NCBI GenBank assembly: GCA_030849075.1
Contig: JASAOO010003423.1
Location: forward strand, 1 to 58,776
Reading direction: 5' to 3'
DNA from: Zelonia costaricensis
Lineage: Eukaryota; Euglenozoa; Kinetoplastea; Trypanosomatida; Trypanosomatidae
Length of the DNA: 58,776 nt
Position numbers and translations under genes: made by a program. Every line of letters begins with the position of its first letter. The first letter of the stretch is position 1. Below the pieces are notes generated by a model, which did not search any database, was not told the origin of the DNA, and saw nothing but the letters and a program-made list of their open reading frames with translations. Positions 38,412 through 47,062 of the stretch are shown one piece after another.

Positions 38412-41400
38412 CTACCTGACAGAGCCGAGCATGTCCACGGTGGAGTAGTGCCGCTCCCCAAGCGAGCTCGAGTTGCTCGTGTTCTGCGGCTGCGCCCGCC
38501 CGTGCTGCCGCGGCGGCTTCCGCCCGAGTGAGGAGGCGAGGCTGTGGCTCGGTGACGGCGCCGCAGCGGCGCTGGTCGCTGCAGCCGGCGGGCCCTGACT
38601 ATCGGCCGCCTCGAGAGAGGGGAGGAGCGTGCGCTGCGCCAGCACCTGCTGCTGCTGCTGCTGCTGCTGCTCCCCCGGCCACTGCGGGCGCGCGACGCCG
38701 GCTGGCAGCGTCTCCAGCAGGTGGCTATAGGGGTGCGAAGCGTCTGGGCCCTCCTCACTATCCGTCGCGCTCCGCAGCCGCGGCGCATCGCGCGAGAAGG
38801 CTTCATGGCTGACGTGCGGCAACGCCCGTCGCTCGCCTTCCTGCCTGTAGGACACAAGATCGCCTGTCTCCACAGGGCGCATGTCCGGGTACACGCCGTG
38901 GTGCGCTCCCACGGAGGGTGCGCCGGGCGGGTAGCCGCGGGCCGGGGTACTGTTGTTGGTGCTGCCCGGCGACGCGGCTGTGCTGCGGTGCGTCTTGCGA
39001 ACGCTCACCCCGGCACCCACGCGATGGCCGAACTCCGCGTTCGCGGGCAGTTCCGACGGGCGCGCCGGGGTGCGCTGCAGCGGACTCTGACCAGCCGGCG
39101 CCACGGCAGAGACGGGGGACGCAGACGGCACCACGGCTGCCTCGCTGGAGGCCCTCCGATCGCGTGCGGCCCGTGCCTGCCGCGCAGCAGCGACTTTCGG
39201 GGAGTTGGTGGGCCAGCGCGTGGACGTCGGTGCCGGCGACCCGCCCTCGATCTCCAGCCCACGCGTATTGCGCTGCCGGCTGCGCTTTTGCGGCTCCAGT
39301 CGCGGCGCAGGCGGTGGGGGCGGAACGGCGGGGGCCGCGGCGGCGCCGTCGCTCGAGGCGCGCTGCGAGAATGAGAGGGAGGGGATGCGGCGGTTGCGGC
39401 TGTCATCGCCGCGGTCGTCCCCGTCCCGGGCAGAGGAGGTGGCGACGCTGCTGCTGCCGTCCAGCTTGGCACCGGCGCCCGTGAGGTAGCTGACGGTTTG
39501 GTAGAAGGACGGTGCCTCGTCCGTGTCGTAGCCGCGTGCGCTCAAGCCCGCAGCGGACGCAGCGGACTCTGCGAGCGGCCGTGGGGGCGTTCCAGTCGGC
39601 GCTTGGCCGACGCCGGCGAGCGGGGCGTCAGCCGCCGTGTCACGTGCCGCAGCCTTCGCGGCGTTCTTCTTCTTCGAGCGAGGCCCGCTTGGACCTCCTG
39701 CGGGCCGCGACGGCGCCTGGGCGTGTGACGGCTGCTGCTGCTGCGGCGGCGGTGTCGCCAGGCGAATGGACGAGAGCGAGACGCGGCGGACCTTTGACGG
39801 CGGCGGCGACCCGGGCTGCGCCGGCGACTGCGACGAGCGCCGCTGCCGCGGGGACGAGGGGGAGAGCGCCTTGAACGGCGTCGGCGCCGCAGCGGGGCGA
39901 CCGCTGTTGCTGCCACGACGATTTCGCTCCGGTGCACGGCTGGGCGTGGCCGCCGCCGCGGCGGGCTCGCCGCCGTACACGCTGCGCAGCGACGGCAGCA
40001 CCACACCACCTGGTCGACTCGCTTCACGCAGGGCCGCAAGGGAGAGAGGTCGACCCGCGGCATCGGCCGCACCAGCCCGTGGCTTCGACAGCCGGCGCTG
40101 GCGTGCTTCGGCGCTTACCCTGACCACCGCCGCGGCGGCTGCCGCCGCGGCGGTCGCAGCATTGGATGGCGTTCGGCCGATCTCACGTGACGACAAGGAG
40201 GAGAGGCGCCGCGATGGCTTCTTCGCCTTCTTTTTCTTCTTGTTCTTCGTTGGCTGCCGTGCCGTGGGTGACTCCTCCACAGGCGCCCCCGTCGCTGCCC
40301 CGTCCTCGGCGTCCCCTGCTGCCGCTGCCGCTGATGCCCCATCATCCTCGTCCTCCACCTGAGCCGGTGCAGCGGTCGAGGTGACCGACGTGGCGGCTCG
40401 GAGGACAGAGCGCAGGCTTGCGACCTCGTCCTGCCGGCGCTGCGCCTCGTCGCGCCAGTGCTTCTCACCGGCCTCGTGCGCGGCCACGGCCTTGCGCAGC
40501 TCCGCCCGCTCCGCTTCAGCGGCCTGCAACCGCGCCTCGTACGCCTCCTCGCGGCCCCGCATCTCGCGCAAGAGCTGCTCACTCAGCAGCACCCCCTCCT
40601 CGAGCTCCGCGACGTGCGCCGGGCTCGGGGCCTTGCGCAGCGCCTCCTGCATCGTCTTGATCTGCTCCCGCATCTCGCGGATGATGCGCGCCGTCGGGGC
40701 CTCGTTGAGTCGCGCGTGGTTGACGACGGCGCGAGCGAGGTTGGCGTACCGCAGCGTCGACTCCGTCTCACCCTTGTCCGCCGCGCAGGGTGACACGTTC
40801 GCGCACATCACGGTGAGGCTGTTGCCGCCCAGGTTGTCGGACAGTATGTAGGTCAGCAGGCTCTCCCGGTACGGGATCACGACGGCCTTCTTGCCGCCGC
40901 TGTTGTTCACAAGGCCATCCAGCACGCGGCGCAGGGTGGAGAGGGACGCGTTGATGCTGTTCGCCTCAGCGAGGTGCTTGCCGGTGGTCTTGGACTGCGT
41001 GTTCCGCTCGCTGCCGGCGAGGTCGACGAGGTTGATCTTGCTGAAGGTCTCCGGGGCGATGTCGCGGCCGCGCACCCGGCCCACGGTTGCCTCGCGCTGC
41101 GTCACCTGGAACTGGAAGATGGCGTGCGAGCGGCTCGACTTGGCGTTCATCGCCGTGCTGCACTGCGTGCGCAGCGCGTTGCCGTGCTGCAGCAGCTCCT
41201 CACACTCGGCCCAGGTGTGGACCGGCACGGTCGTCAAGCCGTCCACGTAGACGCCCTTGGACGGGTGGTGGCGCACCTTCAGCGTGCGGTACTCGTCGCT
41301 GTCGATGTCCTTCTTATCAAAGCGGCTGCGGTAGCGCAGCAGCGCGTTCTTTGGCCGCTGCTTCAGCAAGTCGCGCACCTGCTCGTTGTAAATCTCCAGG

Positions 41401-42518
41401 TACGAGAGCTGCAGGGTCACGGCAGCGGTCGAGGACGGAGGTGACGCGGACGCCCCCGCCCCTGCGCCGCCCTTCCCTTCGCCGTTGCGCTGGGCGACCT
41501 GCGCGAAGAGCAGCTGGCACAGGCGGGGGATCAAACCGGGGTGCCGCGTCGTGCCCATCATCGTGTACGTCTTGCCGCTGCCCGTCTGCCCGTAGGCGAA
41601 CATGCACGTGTTGTAGCCGTCCAGCGCCGCGTCGACGAGGGGGATGGCCAGCTGCTGGTAGATGGCGACCTGCTCCGCCTCGGCCTGCGCCTCCTCCTCC
41701 GGGGTGTGCAGTGTGTGGGCAGCGCCGCCACTGGGCTGCGCCGGTGCGCCGCTCTCGGTCTCGGCAATAATGTACGACCCCGCCACGCTGCGCCGCAGGT
41801 ACCGAAGCGGCGACGCTTCGAGGAGCTGGAGGAGGCCGCTGCTGTCTTGTCCGCCTACGAGCTCCGCGTTGAGCTGAACCCCGGGCTCGAGGCTGCTGTA
41901 GACGTAGTCGTACGTGAACGCGTTCCGCACCACGACGCCGCCGCCGTTGACGTCGGCAGCGGTGCGAGGCGGCTCCAGCAGCACGATGGTCCGCCCATCG
42001 CTCTCCACCTCCACCACCGGCGCCGGAACGCTGCCCCTGTCCGGCGACGTGACCGGGCTGCCGTGGTCAGACAGGAGGTGCCCGTGATCGTCTGAAGGGC
42101 CGCCGCCGCCGCCGGTGTGGGCCTGAGTTGTGGTCGTCACGGCGAGGTTCAACGCGCGGTGGTCGGGCCCAAAGGGCTGCCGCATAGCCGAGCGCGACGC
42201 GCCACTGCGTCCCGCGCCAGCTGTCGTCTCGTCCAGCTCTTCGGCGGCAGCGGCGGCCGCCGTGCGCCGCTCCAGCCGCCACTGCCGCACCTCGCGCTCC
42301 GTGAAGGGCCGAATGCGGGCAGCGACCATAATGCGGAAGTCCGAGGCGGTCTCGCGCTTGCCGCCTGCGATTTGGTCACCGTGGATAGCGATGGGCGAGC
42401 CATCGCGCTGGAGGGGTGGCGGGTCGCGGCGGTGAAGTCGGTCTGTGCCGCTGCCGTGGCGCACCGGTTCGACGTCGTAGTCGGGCTGCGGGCCGCCGGT
42501 GGCGCCGCGGTCGCGCAT
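38412..42518 (-). CDS. Kinesin with an N-terminal motor and long motor insertions
   Basis: The product is 1368 aa from ATG at 42518 (MRDRGATGG). The motor begins near residue 57 with RIMVAARIRPF. The ATP-binding loop is FAYGQTGSGKTYTMMG with Lys316, switch I is NAKSSRSHAIF (SSRSH at 461-465), and switch II is DLAGSE at 499-504, followed by KHLAEANSINASLSTL. The domain ends near 605 with LARAVVNHARLNE. All nucleotide-sensing motifs are intact, so it should be an active microtubule motor. The motor spans about 550 residues against the usual 330-350, mainly through Gly/Ser/Thr-rich inserts before the P-loop. The neck motifs suggest a kinesin-3-like type, but no FHA domain is visible. Residues of about 605-710 are coiled coil, and the rest is a disordered basic Ser/Pro/Ala tail with a poly-Q tract. 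It lies next to an axonemal protein gene. The frame is open upstream to 43037, but the acceptor at 42556-42557 supports this ATG. Confidence 0.94.
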   Translation of the reverse strand: MRDRGATGGPQPDYDVEPVRHGSGTDRLHRRDPPPLQRDGSPIAIHGDQIAGGKRETASDFRIMVAARIRPFTEREVRQWRLERRTAAAAAAEELDETTAGAGRSGASRSAMRQPFGPDHRALNLAVTTTTQAHTGGGGGPSDDHGHLLSDHGSPVTSPDRGSVPAPVVEVESDGRTIVLLEPPRTAADVNGGGVVVRNAFTYDYVYSSLEPGVQLNAELVGGQDSSGLLQLLEASPLRYLRRSVAGSYIIAETESGAPAQPSGGAAHTLHTPEEEAQAEAEQVAIYQQLAIPLVDAALDGYNTCMFAYGQTGSGKTYTMMGTTRHPGLIPRLCQLLFAQVAQRNGEGKGGAGAGASASPPSSTAAVTLQLSYLEIYNEQVRDLLKQRPKNALLRYRSRFDKKDIDSDEYRTLKVRHHPSKGVYVDGLTTVPVHTWAECEELLQHGNALRTQCSTAMNAKSSRSHAIFQFQVTQREATVGRVRGRDIAPETFSKINLVDLAGSERNTQSKTTGKHLAEANSINASLSTLRRVLDGLVNNSGGKKAVVIPYRESLLTYILSDNLGGNSLTVMCANVSPCAADKGETESTLRYANLARAVVNHARLNEAPTARIIREMREQIKTMQEALRKAPSPAHVAELEEGVLLSEQLLREMRGREEAYEARLQAAEAERAELRKAVAAHEAGEKHWRDEAQRRQDEVASLRSVLRAATSVTSTAAPAQVEDEDDGASAAAAAGDAEDGAATGAPVEESPTARQPTKNKKKKKAKKPSRRLSSLSSREIGRTPSNAATAAAAAAAAVVRVSAEARQRRLSKPRAGAADAAGRPLSLAALREASRPGGVVLPSLRSVYGGEPAAAAATPSRAPERNRRGSNSGRPAAAPTPFKALSPSSPRQRRSSQSPAQPGSPPPSKVRRVSLSSIRLATPPPQQQQPSHAQAPSRPAGGPSGPRSKKKNAAKAAARDTAADAPLAGVGQAPTGTPPRPLAESAASAAGLSARGYDTDEAPSFYQTVSYLTGAGAKLDGSSSVATSSARDGDDRGDDSRNRRIPSLSFSQRASSDGAAAAPAVPPPPPAPRLEPQKRSRQRNTRGLEIEGGSPAPTSTRWPTNSPKVAAARQARAARDRRASSEAAVVPSASPVSAVAPAGQSPLQRTPARPSELPANAEFGHRVGAGVSVRKTHRSTAASPGSTNNSTPARGYPPGAPSVGAHHGVYPDMRPVETGDLVSYRQEGERRALPHVSHEAFSRDAPRLRSATDSEEGPDASHPYSHLLETLPAGVARPQWPGEQQQQQQQQVLAQRTLLPSLEAADSQGPPAAATSAAAAPSPSHSLASSLGRKPPRQHGRAQPQNTSNSSSLGERHYSTVDMLGSVR

Positions 42519-42555
42519 GGGTGACAAGTCTTTGGCTTGTTGCCGAGAGAAGACC

Positions 42556-42612
42556 CTAGTCAACCGTTTGGGGGTGGAGGTGGAGGGGGAAGCAAGCGGG
42601 GTTGACAGAAGG
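42556..42612 (-). promoter_or_regulatory. Predicted trans-splice acceptor of the kinesin gene
   Basis: The minus strand is C/T-rich from 42612 down to the first AG (CT at 42556-42557 on the plus strand). The leader is 37 nt with no ATG, which excludes the longer upstream frame. Confidence 0.6.
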
Positions 42613-42721
42613 AGGTGGAGGAAGCAAGAGGGAGTGAGGGGGAAGGGGGCTTGGGAAGCTGGCCGTGAGTGAGGAAGACGGGGACGGAAGGGAGACGGAG
42701 AAGGAAGAAAGCAGGTTCCAG

Positions 42722-42722
<1 letters not shown>

Positions 42723-42756
<34 letters not shown>
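42723..42756. repeat. (CA)n microsatellite
   Basis: A CA run of about 17 units lies upstream of the kinesin leader. Confidence 0.9.
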
Positions 42757-42758
<2 letters not shown>

Positions 42759-44003
42759 ATAAGAAGGTAGAGAGGCGGGAGGCCAGAAAAGAAAAAAAGG
42801 GCAGCACAGACGAAGCACAAAGAAGGCACAACCGGTGGGGGTATTGCGGTGGTTTCCAGCCCACTGCCGGGTTCCAGAAAAAAAAAAGGGAAAGACGGGG
42901 GAAGCCGTTCTACGAGGGACCCCCGGTGCGGGACCCGTGGTCCGGGTCGAGGAGCAGGGCACGCGCACTTCTAGAATCACGCGCGTGCGTCTGTGCTGTT
43001 GTTGCTGTTGTTGCTGTTTGGTTTTCTTTTTCCCCACGGGTGATCTGCTGCGTCTACGTGCTCTCTAACAGCCAAGGTGACTCAATCGTGAGGGTATGGT
43101 GGTGCCCGCTAGCCTTGTGCGGGGCGGGGTGGGGGGAGGTGGGAAGGGACGAAGGGGAGGGGAGTGGTGCTCAGGTGCTAAGGAAGGGGGGGGGGGGTGA
43201 ACGAGAAACACACGGCAGCCTTCAGAACTGGCTGTTCTTGGCCGATGCTGTGCGCGCGGGAAGAAACTCCGCGATGAGGAGATGGAGAAGGCGGGAAGTT
43301 TAGTGAAGTGCGAGTCCAGGAGGGAGGGCAGAGGGTGCACCTCTGCGAGTTGGCAGGCGCGTGCAGCGTGCGGCGGTGAGGGGGGGGGGGGCGGGCGGGC
43401 GTGTGGAACGTGGTGGGGCAGCACGCATCGGCCTTGCGCACGTCACCTGCTGCCTTTGCGGTTGCCTGACCGATCCTTGTGAAGGCGCCGTCCATAGCAC
43501 AGCGCCGTCCCCTCAACACGCCTCGGTCTCCGTTCCAGGCTTGCGTTGTACTCGAGACACGTCCAAAGGTCGCCCCCCCTTCCCCTCCATCAGCAGCGTT
43601 GCTTGGGCGGACAGAGTGCAAGAAGCCACTGCTTCTCCTCCTTCCCCAGCCGTCGCTGCGCTTCTTCTCTCTTTCTCTTCTTTCTTTCTGGCATCTTGTT
43701 CTAGAACCGGGTGTGTGGCAGAAGGCAGCGGACCGCGCCCTGCTGGTGCAGGCGTGGCAATGGTGGCCGCAACGCGACCGTAGTTTACATGCGAGAGGGG
43801 ACACACACACACACACGCACACAGATAGAGAGAAAACGGAGAAGAAACAGAAAGAGGGGGGGGGGAGGGGAGGGTGACGGCGAACACAGCGTCGCGCAAA
43901 CACCGACAACAGCAAGACCCCAAACGAACATACACAATAGCGCGGTACCGGCCCACCTAGAGGTACGTGTGCGTGTGTGTCGCTCAACCGCCGCCAAACA
44001 GAA

Positions 44004-45908
44004 TTACATGGATGGCGACTCCGCTCCTGCAGAGGGTGCTGCCTGAGCTTCTGGCTGGTCCGCTGCTGCGGCTGCCACGGCGGGGGCGGCAGCGGCAGCA
44101 GCGCTCGCCGGCGGGTCCTCGCCGTCGCCAGCTGGGCTGGTGGGCGCAGGCGGTGTAGACGGCTGCTGCTGCTGCTTGGCCAAAGACGTGAGCACCTGGA
44201 TCGACGAGGCGCGCTGCTGCGGTGGCGACGGCGCCGGCTGCTTGGGCGCTGGAGACTGACCCACCTGCAATTCCTCACCCTGCTGACGGCGCTGCTGCAG
44301 GAGGCTGCGGGCGCCACCGACCATGGGTCGCGCCGGTGCCGACGCCGCAGCGGCAGGGGCGCCGCGGCTGTGTCGCCGCTCGTTGGCGTACTTGAGCACG
44401 GCGGTGCGCTGCGACTGCAGGCGGCGGCATTGCGACCGCACAACGGTCGCCTGCCCCTCCGCGATCTGCACCTTGCGCTCCCAGTTCTTGACGGCCTTCT
44501 CGAGCTCCACCTCCTCGGCCTTCTGCGCCATGTACTCCTCGATCTTGGGCACCTTCACGGCCTCCTGCTGGGCCTTTAGGGCTAGGTGCTTCGTCTCCGC
44601 CTGCGCCGCCTCCGTCGTGGCTGTGGCGATTTCTTTCCCGCAGCGAGAAAGGTACTCGGATCGGCTCTTGGCCTCCCGCTTCAGCCGCGTCTGCTCGCTT
44701 GCCAGCTCGTTGAGCTGCCCCATCAGGTGGTTCAGCTGCTGCACCGTGCGCGTCGACGTGCCCTTCAGCTCCGCCAGCTCGTTGTTCTTCGCCTCCATCC
44801 GCTCACTGAACTGCTTGTGCTCGATGCGGAGCTGCTCGAGGTCGACGGCCTGGAACGCCTCGCCGGCGATGCGGCGCTGCCGCACGAGCTGCTGCGCTCG
44901 CGCGATGTCCTGCTCCACCGCCTGGCACTGCACCTCGAGCTTGTCGAGGTTGTTCACCTGGGTGCTGTGGCGGTGCTCGAGGTAGCGCAGCAGCTCGTCC
45001 GCCGTGGTGGCGGCCGCCGCCGCGGACACCGTGAGCTCCTTCGCCTCCTGGAACGGGTTGCGGCGCGAGGCGGAGCCGGGGCCGCCAGTGGCGGCGGCGG
45101 CGTCGTCGGCGGACTCGAGCGTCGCGCCACGGAGCACCTCGCGCTCGAACTGGAGCACCTCCAGTCGCAGCTCCTGCTGACGCCGCACCGCCTCCTCCAC
45201 GGTGGCGGTCAGCACCTCGTGCACGCCCTCCGCCTCCTTCGCGGCCTTCTCCTCTTGCCCGCGCAGCCGCGTCGTCTCCTGGCGCAGCAGGGCGGCCTTG
45301 TCGTCGACCCGCATGAAGACATCGACGTCCGCGAGGGAGCGGCGACGGTAGCTGCGGCCGCGCCGCGTCGTGCCCGCGGAGTTGCCCACCGTGGCAGACC
45401 CACCCGCCCCCGCCGCACGCGTGCCACCGCCACCGCCGCCGCCGAGTGCGTAGTCGCCCCCAAGCAGCGCCACCGTTGCGTCCACGGGGGAGGAGACGGC
45501 ACCGACCCCCGGCTCGGGGGTGTCGCGCGGGCTCCTGCTTCCTGCCGTGCCAGCCGCCGCGGAGGCGCCGTAGAGGGTGTTGGCGGCTGCACCGCCCGCT
45601 ACCGCCGTCCCGCCGCCGCCCGGGCGGCGCTGCTGCAGGGTCTGCACGTGGGTGCTCAGCACATACGTCTCCTCCCGCAGCGCCGATACCTCGTTCGCGA
45701 GCTCTGTCACGGCCTCCTTGATCTCGTGCAGCTCAAAGTCGGCGGCATCGTCCGCGAAGGCCTCCGCGGAGGGGTACGCGCGGGTATAGAAGGAGACGAC
45801 GAGGGCGTTGAAGTCTTCGTCTGTGACGCCGACGGCGGTGTCAACGCTGCCCTCGCTGCTGTCGGGACGGTGCGGGCTGTGCGACGAGTTGCTCGCCTCG
45901 CTGTCCAT
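44004..45908 (-). CDS. CFAP263: CCDC113/CFAP263-family axonemal coiled-coil protein (DUF4201)
   Basis: The product is 634 aa from ATG at 45908 to TAA. Residues of about 300-490 match the DUF4201 coiled coil of animal CCDC113. The matching segments are LLRYLEHRHSTQ near 306, AVDLEQLRIEHKQFSERME near 350, NELAELKGTSTRTVQQLN, and the signature EKAVKNWERKVQIAE near 467-481. These keep the order and spacing of the animal protein. In ciliates CCDC113 pairs with CCDC96/CFAP184 at the base of radial spoke 3 near the nexin-dynein regulatory complex, so a flagellar axoneme role is expected here. An N-terminal extension (1-250) has a Gly/Ala linker and a further coiled coil (LRQETTRLRGQEEKA). The C-terminal ~130 residues are Pro/Ala/Gln-rich and disordered. 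Animal CCDC113 is about 377 aa, so this version is longer at both ends. The kinesin gene is next downstream. Confidence 0.86.
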   Translation of the reverse strand: MDSEASNSSHSPHRPDSSEGSVDTAVGVTDEDFNALVVSFYTRAYPSAEAFADDAADFELHEIKEAVTELANEVSALREETYVLSTHVQTLQQRRPGGGGTAVAGGAAANTLYGASAAAGTAGSRSPRDTPEPGVGAVSSPVDATVALLGGDYALGGGGGGGTRAAGAGGSATVGNSAGTTRRGRSYRRRSLADVDVFMRVDDKAALLRQETTRLRGQEEKAAKEAEGVHEVLTATVEEAVRRQQELRLEVLQFEREVLRGATLESADDAAAATGGPGSASRRNPFQEAKELTVSAAAAATTADELLRYLEHRHSTQVNNLDKLEVQCQAVEQDIARAQQLVRQRRIAGEAFQAVDLEQLRIEHKQFSERMEAKNNELAELKGTSTRTVQQLNHLMGQLNELASEQTRLKREAKSRSEYLSRCGKEIATATTEAAQAETKHLALKAQQEAVKVPKIEEYMAQKAEEVELEKAVKNWERKVQIAEGQATVVRSQCRRLQSQRTAVLKYANERRHSRGAPAAAASAPARPMVGGARSLLQQRRQQGEELQVGQSPAPKQPAPSPPQQRASSIQVLTSLAKQQQQPSTPPAPTSPAGDGEDPPASAAAAAAPAVAAAAADQPEAQAAPSAGAESPSM

Positions 45909-47062
45909 GATGGTGCGTTCCAGCGTATGGGTGTGGGTGAGTGGGTGTCTGGTGAACGGGCGACTGCTGCGCCGCCGGATGGAGAGTAGCGGTTGGTAGG
46001 GGAAGGGGGTGGGGGAGGCTCAGAAGCAGCCACTGCGGGAGATGGGGGTGGGGTCGTGCACGTGCTTGTGTGTGTGTGTGTGTGTGTGTGGGCCAGCACC
46101 TCTTGTTCCTGTGTTGAAGGGCTGCTTGCTCCGCTGCGTCGTCGTCGTGGGTGCAGGCAGGTGACGGAGATGAGAAAAAAAGTGATCGATGCAGACAACT
46201 CAAGGCGGGGCGTGAGTGAGGCGACACCAAAGTTCAGCTGTGCAGAACCGCCGCCGCTGCACGCAAGATGCCCATAGCCATTCGCGTTGAGGTGAGGCGG
46301 ATGTGGCAGCGGTACGTGGCGCCGTCGGGGGAGACGTCACGGCAGCGCTGCAGCGGAGGGGCTCGTGTTTGCCCCTCTCCCTTCTTGCGTCCGCTGCAAG
46401 TCCCTGTCGCACTCTCACGCGTGCGACGCCAGCATTGCGCACTTCACGTGTTCTTCATGTTCTCCTCTTTTTTTTTTTGCTTCTTTGAGCGCTCGTTGCA
46501 CACCGATGGGAAGCCAGCCACGATAACACAAGCAAGTCGTAGACGTGGAAGGTGGGAGGAAGAAGGTGGGCGGAGGTGCTCACGTGCCCCCCCCCCCGCG
46601 CCCTCACGCTCTGCGAGGCACGCCGGCATGCGTGTGACAGTGCGTGTACGCGTGTATGGGTGGGAGGTTTACAGTTGTATGCGTGTCGGAGGACTGGCGG
46701 CGGTTGCTCTAGAGAGAGGGGGCAGGAAACACAACAACAACGAAAAGAAAACAAAAAGGGAGAATGGCCGCAACGACGCATCGCCACTTCCCACCCCCCA
46801 CCCCCCAATCGACTCTAAACAAGGGGGGGGGGGCCAAGCCTTCGCTGTTTCAGGACGCCGCGGTGCCGTGCGAGTGCTATACTACAGGGCATCACCACAC
46901 AAACACACACACACACACACACACACAGATGAAAAGCACGCGAAGGAGGTTGAATAAGCAGGTAGTTGTACAAAGGAAAGAAAGTGACACGCCGCATTCA
47001 CACACACACACAGAGCGTGGCGGGCGGCGTGCGTCGCCGCATTCGCCCTTGACCCATCCCCG
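45909..47062. other. Intergenic region (1.2 kb)
   Basis: This spans the 3' UTR of the DYRK gene and the 5' leader of the CFAP263-like gene. It has a (GT)n run at about 46068-46090, a (CA)n run at about 46903-46927, a T-run near 46469-46480 and a G-run near 46823-46833. An 80-codon minus-strand frame at 46200-46442 has more balanced composition but no supporting evidence. Confidence 0.65.
45967..46019 (-). promoter_or_regulatory. Predicted trans-splice acceptor of the CFAP263-like gene
   Basis: A minus-strand C/T tract (46019 to about 45980) ends in the first AG (CT at 45967-45968; a second at 45964-45965), about 58 nt before the ATG. Confidence 0.55.

Larger units (their letters stand above)
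42519..44003. other. Intergenic region (1.5 kb)
   Basis: This spans the 3' UTR of the CFAP263-like gene and the 5' side of the kinesin gene. It includes G-runs at about 43186-43197 and 43379-43392 and a CA run near 43800-43820. No gene is seen. Confidence 0.7.

Noticed and set aside
42519..43037. 173-codon upstream extension of the kinesin frame
   Set aside because: It crosses a CA microsatellite and a polypyrimidine tract, and the predicted splice acceptor at 42556-42557 lies inside it.
46200..46442. 80-codon minus-strand ORF between CFAP263 and DYRK
   Set aside because: Composition is more balanced than its surroundings, but there is no acceptor just upstream, no domain, and an equally good antisense frame.
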